Assembly (NCBI GenBank): GCA_035709005.1
Contig: DASTFB010000080.1
Coordinates: 21,357 to 85,356, forward strand
Reading direction: 5' to 3'
Length of the DNA stretch: 64,000 nt
Origin: Candidatus Methylomirabilota bacterium
Lineage (GTDB): Bacteria; Methylomirabilota; Methylomirabilia; Rokubacteriales; CSP1-6
Position 1 is the stretch's first letter; every line of letters begins with the position of its first letter. Below the pieces are notes generated by a model. It was given only the letters and a program-made list of their open reading frames with translations. It did no database searches and had not been told where the DNA came from. The position numbers and the translations under genes are program-made. Shown in pieces: positions 58,309 through 64,000 of this stretch.

Positions 58309-59982
58309 ATGAGTCTACCCCCCGCCATGACCATCGATGAGCTTCGCCGGCGGATCACCGCCGCGGGCTTGCCCATCCCCGAGGCCCGATGGGAGATGGT
58401 CCGCAAGCTCTTGGCCCCCGTCCTGGCGCCGATCCGCGGCGAGGATTGGCGGGCGGCGAGCGTGCTGGAACCCGCCGTCACCTTCAATGCCGGAGGGGAG
58501 TCGGGCGGACCATTGGCCACCGGCGGCGCCGCCGGGATCGATGTTGGAGGGCCGGGACAATCACGCGAGCCCGTCGGCACGGCCGCGAACCTGGCGCGCG
58601 ACGCGCTCCCCTACGCCGGCATCCGCGAGATCGCCCGGTGCTTCCGCCGGCGCGAGCTCTCACCCGTCGAGCTCACGCAGACGCTCCTGGAGCGGATCGA
58701 GCGCCTGGATCCCAGGCTCCACGCCTTCGTCACGCTCACCGCCGACCGTGCGCTCGCCGACGCCAAGGCCGCGGAGGCCGCGATTCTGCAGGGCGATGAG
58801 CGCCCGCTGCTCGGCATCCCCATCGCCTACAAGGATCTCTATGCCACGCGTGGGGTGCGAACCACCGCCGGCTCAGCGGTGCTGGCGGACTGGGTCCCCG
58901 ACGAGGACGCGACGTGCGTGGCGCGCCTGCGGGCCGCTGGATGCGTGACGCTGGGCAAGCTCATCACTCACGAATTCGCCTTCGGCATCCAGTTTCCGGG
59001 CCATCGCTTCCTGCCGGCCCGCAACCCCTGGAACCTGGAACACATCCCAGGCGGCTCGTCGAGCGGCTCGGGCGCGGCGCTGGCGGCAGGTCTCACGGTC
59101 GGCTCGCTTGGCTCCGACACTGGCGGCTCGATCCGCGGGCCAGCCGCCTTCTCCGGCATCGTCGGGCTCAAGCCCACCTATGGCCGGTGCAGTCGGGCAG
59201 GGGTCGTCACGCTGGCGTGGACGCTCGATCACACTGGGCCGATGGCCCGGACCGTCGAGGACTGTGCCTGGCTACTCACGGCGATCGCCGGACACGACAG
59301 CGCTGATCCGGCCTCCAGCCAGGCGCCCGTCGGCGACTACGTGGCCAAGCTCAACCGGGGGATACGCGGCCTGCGGATCGGCGTGCCGCGCGCCTTCTTC
59401 CTCGAGGGCGTGGAGCCCGAAGGAGTGGCGGCGTTCGAGCGCGCGCTGGACACATTGCGCGAGCTGGGCGCGAGTGTCAGCGACGTTGAGATCCGGTCGA
59501 TCTGGACGTCACCCGCCTACATGGCGATCATGCTCTCTGAAGCCTTCGCCTATCACGAGCGCGACCTGCGCGAGCGCCCGCATCTCTATGGCGAGGGTCT
59601 GCGGGACAAGCTCCTGACCGGCGGGCTCTTCTCCGGCGCCGAATACGTGCAGGCCCAGCGACTGCGGAGGCGGCTCCAGGCCGAGATGTTGGAAGTGCTC
59701 CGGCGCGTGGACGTCCTGGCCACCCCGACGATGCTGAGCCCGGCCCTGGCGTTCTCGGTCGTGCAGGACCCGGACCTGCCGTTCCCGTTTCCGAAGAGCA
59801 ACACGTCGCCGTTCAACCTGGCGGGCCTGCCGGCGCTCGCGCTGCCCTGTGGGTTCTCGAAGACGGGACTACCGCTCTCGCTCCAGCTTGCCGGGCGGCC
59901 GTTCGAAGAGGCCGTCATCCTGCGCGCCGGGCACGCTTACGAGCAGGCTACCGAATGGCACCGACGGCGTCCGCCCGTGTGA
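58309..59982 (+). CDS. Amidase signature family hydrolase
   Basis: A 557-residue amidase starting at ATG 58309 behind AAGGAGA. The catalytic triad regions are complete: Lys in 'IPIAYKDLYATRGVRTTAGS', cis-Ser in 'GGSSSGSGAALAAGL' and nucleophile Ser in 'GSDTGGSIRGPAAFSGIVGLKPTYGR'. A 100-residue N-terminal extension precedes the domain ('MTIDELRRRITAAGLPIPEA'). It could be an aryl-acylamidase or GatA-like enzyme; no gatB or gatC is adjacent, so a stand-alone amidase is likelier. Confidence 0.92.
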   Translation: MSLPPAMTIDELRRRITAAGLPIPEARWEMVRKLLAPVLAPIRGEDWRAASVLEPAVTFNAGGESGGPLATGGAAGIDVGGPGQSREPVGTAANLARDALPYAGIREIARCFRRRELSPVELTQTLLERIERLDPRLHAFVTLTADRALADAKAAEAAILQGDERPLLGIPIAYKDLYATRGVRTTAGSAVLADWVPDEDATCVARLRAAGCVTLGKLITHEFAFGIQFPGHRFLPARNPWNLEHIPGGSSSGSGAALAAGLTVGSLGSDTGGSIRGPAAFSGIVGLKPTYGRCSRAGVVTLAWTLDHTGPMARTVEDCAWLLTAIAGHDSADPASSQAPVGDYVAKLNRGIRGLRIGVPRAFFLEGVEPEGVAAFERALDTLRELGASVSDVEIRSIWTSPAYMAIMLSEAFAYHERDLRERPHLYGEGLRDKLLTGGLFSGAEYVQAQRLRRRLQAEMLEVLRRVDVLATPTMLSPALAFSVVQDPDLPFPFPKSNTSPFNLAGLPALALPCGFSKTGLPLSLQLAGRPFEEAVILRAGHAYEQATEWHRRRPPV

Positions 59983-60283
59983 CGATCGTTTTTCGGTGAG
60001 ATTAGCAGACGACCTTGCGGCTTCCCGCAGGGGACGGAAGGCGCCTTGTCGCACTGCCCTTGCTCGCTCGGCTGTAACCACCTACTGGTGGCACGTCGGC
60101 GGCGGTCCCTGACTGCGTAGATCCGGTACGGAATTTCTCAAGCCGGGGAGCCGGTGCACGATCCCTTGACCTGCTGCAGACCGCCAGGCTAGCGAGTTAT
60201 CTACTGAAGTTCTTCGCGGTCTCGCCTGGCATGACGCTTGCGCTCCCAACCGATAACAGAATGTTGCGGACAAGGAGCCACCC
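59983..60283 (+). promoter_or_regulatory. Intergenic region with sigma-54 promoter for the DUF3309 gene
   Basis: CTGGCATGACGCTTGC (60226-60241) matches the sigma-54 consensus YTGGCACGNNNNTTGC at all but one position, with GG and GC spaced by 10 bp. It lies 43 bp before the DUF3309 start, which has AAGGAG as ribosome-binding site. The rest of this 301-bp stretch shows no gene. An enhancer-binding protein site was not identified. Confidence 0.7.
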
Positions 60284-60436
60284 ATGACCACGATCCTGCT
60301 CATCATCCTGATCCTGTTGCTGCTCGGAGCACTGCCAATGTGGCCCTACAGCTCGGGTTGGGGGTACTACCCGAGCGGCGGATTGGGACTCATCCTGCTG
60401 ATTGTGATCATCCTCCTCCTGACCGGACGGCTGTGA
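60284..60436 (+). CDS. DUF3309 small membrane peptide
   Basis: A 50-residue hydrophobic protein, 'MTTILLIILILLLLGALPMW', then 'PYSSGWGYYPSGGLGLILLI' and 'VIILLLTGRL'. It has two membrane-spanning stretches around a short aromatic/Gly loop, the exact plan of DUF3309. Function is unknown; homologs are often stress-associated in soil bacteria (from memory). Transcription from the upstream sigma-54 site would tie it to an envelope, nitrogen or stress signal. Confidence 0.88.
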   Translation: MTTILLIILILLLLGALPMWPYSSGWGYYPSGGLGLILLIVIILLLTGRL

Positions 60437-60543
60437 CCGCGATTCGATAGCGGAGTCGTTGGTGCCGCCAGACGCTGCCGCGTCCAGCTCGCCTGGTCCG
60501 CCAGGTTCGTTTAGGCCGTGTTCGGTGCCGGCGTTCGAGGCGG

Positions 60544-60879
60544 CTAAGCCGACGCCTTCATGGCCTCCATGGTCTTTAGAATTCGGGCGCGCAGCTCCGC
60601 GAGCTCCGTGGCCGTGGCGCCGGGCGGGACGGCGAACTCGGCGCCCACCTGGCCGGGACGTCGGAGCACGAGCACCCGCTGGCCGAGGACGAAGGCTTCC
60701 TCGATGGAATGCGTCACGAAGAGCAGGGTCCGGGAGCTACCGCTAGCCAGGGCGAGAAACTCCCGGCGGAGAACGGTGGCCGTCACCTCGTCGAGATGGC
60801 CGAAGGCCTCGTCGCAGAGGATGAGGTCCGGCTCCATTACCAGCGCCGCGGCGGCCATCATCGTCGATCGTGCTCGCAT
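60544..60879 (-). pseudogene. Walker-A-less ABC transporter ATPase remnant (nitrate/taurine type)
   Basis: A 111-residue frame beginning at the ABC signature region ('MRARSTMMAAAALVMEPDLILCDEAFGHLD') with Walker B 'LILCDEAFGHLDEV', H-loop 'LLFVTHSIEEAFVLGQRVLVLRR' and the C-terminal tail of NrtD/SsuB/TauB ATPases. The first ~140 residues, including Walker A and Q-loop, are absent. It has a decent ribosome-binding site (GGAGG, 8 nt before ATG 60879) inside the end of the upstream gene, so it may still be translated, but it cannot bind ATP normally. Confidence 0.72.
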
Positions 60880-60883
60880 CGTC

Positions 60884-63247
60884 CTACCTCCGTGACCGCG
60901 CGTCGCGGATCGCGCGCCAGACGCGCTCGGACGTCGCCGGCATCTCGATGTGCTCGACGCCCAGCTCGGCGAGGGCGTCGCAGATCGCGTTCACCACGGC
61001 CGCGAGCGCCGGCGTGGTCCCCCCCTCGCCGCCCCCGCGCAAGCCGAGCGGATGCGCGGTCGAGGGGACCTCGCTGATCTCCGTCGTGAACGACGGCAGG
61101 ACGTCCGCGCGGGGCAGCGCGTAGTCCATCAGCGTCGCCGAGAGAAGCTGGCCGCTCTCGGGGTCGTAGGCGCAGGATTCCCACAGGGCCTGCCCCACGC
61201 CCTGCGCGATGCCGCCGTGCGTCTGACCGTGCAGGATCATGGGGTTCACGGCGCGGCCGCAGTCGTCCACGGTCGTGTAGCGCAGCAGCTCGACCGTGCC
61301 GGTCTCGGGGTCGACCTCCACCTCGCAGACCGCGCAGCCGTAGGGGAACGAGGGCACGGGGAGCGTCTCGTCGCAGAGCCCGTCGAGCGGCCCGCGGCAC
61401 TCCGCCGGGGCGTCCGGGCGCGCCCCCGCGGCGGCGGCCTCGAAGAGATCGACCGAGCGGTCCGTGCCCTTGACGACGAAGCGGCGGGCGGCGAACTCGA
61501 TGTCGGCGGCGGCGGCTTCGAGCAGCCACGCCGCGATCCGCCGGCCCTTGGCGACGATCTCGTCCGACGCCTTCGCCATCACGATGGCGGCCAGCCGCAG
61601 GGCGCGCGCGGAATGGGCCCCGCCACCGGTGACGGTCACGTCGGTGTCGCCGGTGATCAGCCGCACCTGGGACAGCTCCACCCCCAGCCACTCGACCAGC
61701 AGCTGCGCGAAGCTCGTCGCATGGCCCTGGCCGGACGACAGCGTGCCCAGCACGAGCTCGACGCGTCCCTCGGGATGGACCGTGATGTGCGCGCGCTCGC
61801 GCGGGTCCCCGGTGTTCAGCTCGATGTAGTTCGCCACGCCGATCCCCCGGTAGCGGCCGCGCCGGCGGGCCTCGGCGCGCCGGGCCTCGAACCCCGCCCA
61901 GTCCGCCAGCGCCACCGCCCGGTCGAACGCGGCCTGATAGTCGCCGCTGTCGTAGCGCACGCCGACGGCGCTGCAGTACGGCATCGCGCTGGCCGGCACG
62001 AGGTTGCGCCGGCGCAGATCCAGGCGGTCGAAGCCATGCCGGCGCGCGGCGAGGTCGATCAACCGCTCCATGACGAACATGACCTCGGGGCGGCCCGCAC
62101 TGCGGTAGGGGGTAGTGGGCGACGTGTTGGTGGCGACGGCGCGCCCGCGCACGAGCGCGGCCGGCACGCGGTAGACCGTGGTCGCCAGCGCCATGCCTTT
62201 GTTGAGGGGATGGAACGACACCGCGTGGGCGCCGACGTTGCTGGTGTTGACAGCCCGAAAGGCCAGAAAGGCGCCGTCGGCGTCCAGCGCCAGCTCGGCG
62301 TGCGACACGAGATCGCGCCCCTGGTAGTCGGCGAGGAACGCCTCTCGCCGGTCGGCCGTCCACTTCACGGGGCGACCGAGCCGCCGCGCCGCCCAGGCGA
62401 CCAGCACGAACTCGGGGTAGCAGCTGTTCCGCGTGCCGAAGTTGCCGCCGACGTCCCGCGCCATCACGCGCACCGTGCCATCCGGGACGCCGAGGGCGCC
62501 GGCCACGCCGGTCCGGGTCCGACCCAGCCCGCCCGCTCCGGCATGCACGGTGTAGCGGCCCGTCGCCGCGTCCCAGGCGCCGACGGCCGCCCGCGGCTCC
62601 ATGGGCACGCCGGTGATCCGGTGCACCCAGGTTTCCAGTCGCACCACGTGGGCGGCCCGCGCAAACGCACGCTCCACGGCCGCCGCATCGCCGACCTCCG
62701 TCTCCACGCACACGTTCGACGTGGCCCCCTCGTAGAGGATCGGCGCGCCGGCGGCGGCGGCGGTGGTGCTGGTCGTCGAGGCGGGCAGCGGGGTCCACGC
62801 CACGACGACGCGCTCGGCCCCGTCACGCGCCGCCGCGGGCGTGGCGCCGATGACCATGGCCACCACCTCGCCCACGAAGCGCACGCGGTCGGCGGGCATC
62901 GGCGGATGCGGAGGCACGAACCGGACGTCGCCCGGCCGGACCATCGCCTCGTGGGGATTCGCCGGCACCGGGCTGTGGGTGATCGGCCCGACGCCGTCCT
63001 TCGCCGCGTCGGCGCCGGTGAGCACCGCGATCACGCCCGGCGTGCCGAGCGCGGCCGTAGTCTCGATGTGCTCGAGGCGCGCGTGGGCGTGCGGTGAGCG
63101 CACGAAGCACGCGTACGCCTGGCCGGGCAGGTTGACGTCGTCGCTGTAGCACCCACCGCCGACGAGCAGGCGAGCGTCCTCCTTGCGGAGGACCGGCTGG
63201 CCGAACCCTTCGCGCGCCGAGCGTGTTCGGGACTGCAGAAAGGACAC
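60884..63247 (-). CDS. Xanthine-dehydrogenase/CO-dehydrogenase family molybdopterin-binding subunit
   Basis: A 787-residue large subunit of a molybdenum hydroxylase. The start is GTG 63247 behind GGGAGG. The N-terminal aldehyde-oxidase hammerhead-like domain has 'RKEDARLLVGGGCYSDDVNLPGQAYACFVRSPHAHARL', followed by Mo-cofactor segments 'ARDVGGNFGTRN', 'SSGQGHATSFAQLL' and the catalytic-Glu loop 'LRGGGEGGTTPALAAVVNAI'. The CO-dehydrogenase-specific active-site loop (VAYRCSFR) is not seen; here the loop reads 'PTTPYRSAGRPE', so it is not a true CoxL. No FAD or 2Fe-2S subunit genes lie in the window. Confidence 0.9.
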   Translation of the reverse strand: MSFLQSRTRSAREGFGQPVLRKEDARLLVGGGCYSDDVNLPGQAYACFVRSPHAHARLEHIETTAALGTPGVIAVLTGADAAKDGVGPITHSPVPANPHEAMVRPGDVRFVPPHPPMPADRVRFVGEVVAMVIGATPAAARDGAERVVVAWTPLPASTTSTTAAAAGAPILYEGATSNVCVETEVGDAAAVERAFARAAHVVRLETWVHRITGVPMEPRAAVGAWDAATGRYTVHAGAGGLGRTRTGVAGALGVPDGTVRVMARDVGGNFGTRNSCYPEFVLVAWAARRLGRPVKWTADRREAFLADYQGRDLVSHAELALDADGAFLAFRAVNTSNVGAHAVSFHPLNKGMALATTVYRVPAALVRGRAVATNTSPTTPYRSAGRPEVMFVMERLIDLAARRHGFDRLDLRRRNLVPASAMPYCSAVGVRYDSGDYQAAFDRAVALADWAGFEARRAEARRRGRYRGIGVANYIELNTGDPRERAHITVHPEGRVELVLGTLSSGQGHATSFAQLLVEWLGVELSQVRLITGDTDVTVTGGGAHSARALRLAAIVMAKASDEIVAKGRRIAAWLLEAAAADIEFAARRFVVKGTDRSVDLFEAAAAGARPDAPAECRGPLDGLCDETLPVPSFPYGCAVCEVEVDPETGTVELLRYTTVDDCGRAVNPMILHGQTHGGIAQGVGQALWESCAYDPESGQLLSATLMDYALPRADVLPSFTTEISEVPSTAHPLGLRGGGEGGTTPALAAVVNAICDALAELGVEHIEMPATSERVWRAIRDARSRR

Positions 63248-63458
63248 GTGCGCCTCCCGATCAGCGGTGACCCGACTCCGGCGCCGGATGGTGGCCCGTC
63301 GGCGATGCAGTGTCAAGAGCCAGGCGCGATTTCCCTCATCCGCGCGCCCTCGCCTCGTGCTTGACACTCCACGCCAGCCGCTGTAGCAGGGTCAGGCGGG
63401 CGTAGCGTCGGCGCGGCGTAGGCCGGCGATGCCCGAGGACACACGGAAGGAGGCCGGG

Positions 63459-64000
63459 ATGGCACGCACGCTGCTCCGCAACGGCTGGGTGGTCACGATG
63501 GACGCGGCGCTGGGTGACATCGCCGGCGGCGACGTGCTGATCGAGGACGACCGGATCGCCGCGGTCGGGCCCGGGCTGGCGGCGGCCGGGGCCACGGTGC
63601 TGGACGCCACCGGCATGATCGTGATGCCCGGGCTCGTCAACGCGCACATCCACACCTGGGAGATCGGGCTGCGCGGAATCGGCGCCGACTGGGTCAGCGC
63701 GCGCGATTACTTCGGCACCGTGCACGGCAACCTTGCCCAGCGCTACCAGGCCGAGGACAACTACGTCGCCAACCTGCTGGGCGCGCTCAGCCAGATCAAC
63801 GGCGGGAGCACCACCATCTTCGACTGGTGCCACAACTTACGGTCCCCCGACATGACGGACGCCGCGCTCGACGGGCTGGAGGAATCGGGCATCCGCGCGG
63901 TGTTCGGCCACGGCACGGCCAAGCCGATCGGCCGGCCGGACCCGCGACCGTTCTTCGAGATCCCCCAGCCCCGCGAGGAGATTCATCGCCTGCGCACCGG
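63459..64000 (+). CDS. Amidohydrolase family protein (chlorohydrolase/deaminase type), 3' end outside window
   Basis: The first 180 codons of a metal-dependent hydrolase, starting ATG 63459 behind GGAAGGAGG. 'MARTLLRNGWVVTMDAALGD', 'DVLIEDDRIAAVGPGL' and 'VMPGLVNAHIHTWEIGLRGIG' contain the amidohydrolase metal-binding HxH (AHIH) of the ATZ/TRZ-like branch. 'INGGSTTIFDWCHNL' follows. Possible substrates include N-ribosides, triazines and guanine-like purines. It diverges from the molybdenum hydroxylase gene; the ~211-bp gap between them holds no recognised gene. Confidence 0.85.
   Translation, partial: MARTLLRNGWVVTMDAALGDIAGGDVLIEDDRIAAVGPGLAAAGATVLDATGMIVMPGLVNAHIHTWEIGLRGIGADWVSARDYFGTVHGNLAQRYQAEDNYVANLLGALSQINGGSTTIFDWCHNLRSPDMTDAALDGLEESGIRAVFGHGTAKPIGRPDPRPFFEIPQPREEIHRLRT

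Noticed and set aside
60884..63247. Aerobic CO dehydrogenase large subunit (CoxL)
   Set aside because: The CoxL form I active-site loop is not present and coxS/coxM are not adjacent; only the broader molybdenum hydroxylase family is supported.

Overview
This is a GC-rich (roughly two thirds to 70% G+C by eye), gene-dense bacterial chromosome segment. Long antisense open frames lie under most genes, as expected at this base composition. The gene families (a UGSC-selenoprotein-associated protein, a CxxU AhpD-like selenoprotein, tandem cold-shock genes, MreBCD-PBP2-RodA, a DUF3309 membrane peptide, a large GH57/GH13 trehalose-glucan cluster) resemble those of uncultured soil or subsurface lineages such as Candidatus Rokubacteria/Methylomirabilota. 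That placement is inference. Nothing here is plasmid- or phage-like except small remnants.

Region 1 (1-5.2 kb) is housekeeping: the 3' end of groEL with a strong terminator, then rpsF-ssb-rpsR-rplI, then dnaB split by an in-frame intein. rpsR can only be reconstructed from an ATT start. A small zinc-ribbon gene follows, whose Shine-Dalgarno and AUG are buried in a near-perfect hairpin. Region 2 (5.2-11.9 kb): AlkA-type glycosylase, DUF971 protein, DHA2-type MFS exporter, an unknown protein, a TGA-containing CMD/AhpD-like gene with a SECIS-like hairpin (a probable selenoprotein), an ABC-F ATPase, an HNH nuclease and a ComEA-like secreted protein. After these comes a structured terminator-capped stretch with a 16-nt match to the 16S rRNA 3' tail. 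Region 3 (11.9-13.7 kb, minus strand): two cold-shock proteins with hairpin-rich leaders and a UGSC-associated protein.

Region 4 (14-21 kb) is the cell-shape operon mreB-mreC-mreD-mrdA-rodA followed by an RNase E/G gene. Region 5 (21.3-30.5 kb): a MetE catalytic-domain protein, a small unknown protein carrying a REP-like insertion, a copper module (csoR-copA-YHS) with a clear operator, a DUF2889 protein, glutamate formimidoyltransferase, a HypE-like protein, gamma-glutamyltransferase and a secreted protein.

Region 6 (30.5-49.9 kb) is an alpha-glucan/trehalose cluster, nearly all on the minus strand with many stop/start overlaps: GH57 branching enzyme, glgC, GH57/DUF3536 protein, treY, DUF5752 protein, TreT-like GT4, a GT2-like glycosyltransferase, glgE, a zinc metallopeptidase, treS and maltokinase, with treZ divergent. 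Together they encode TreYZ, TreS, TreT and the TreS-Mak-GlgE route, plus ADP-glucose supply and branching.

Region 7 (50-64 kb) is accessory: a class III aminotransferase, a PCu(A)C-like lipoprotein lacking most copper ligands, tRNA-Phe, a truncated hsdM, a Fic protein, a Ugp/Mal-type sugar ABC transporter, a tyrosine-integrase remnant, an amidase, a DUF3309 peptide behind a good sigma-54 promoter, a Walker-A-less ABC ATPase remnant, an orphan molybdenum hydroxylase large subunit, and the 5' part of an amidohydrolase. The tRNA, broken hsdM and integrase scrap suggest an eroded integration site.
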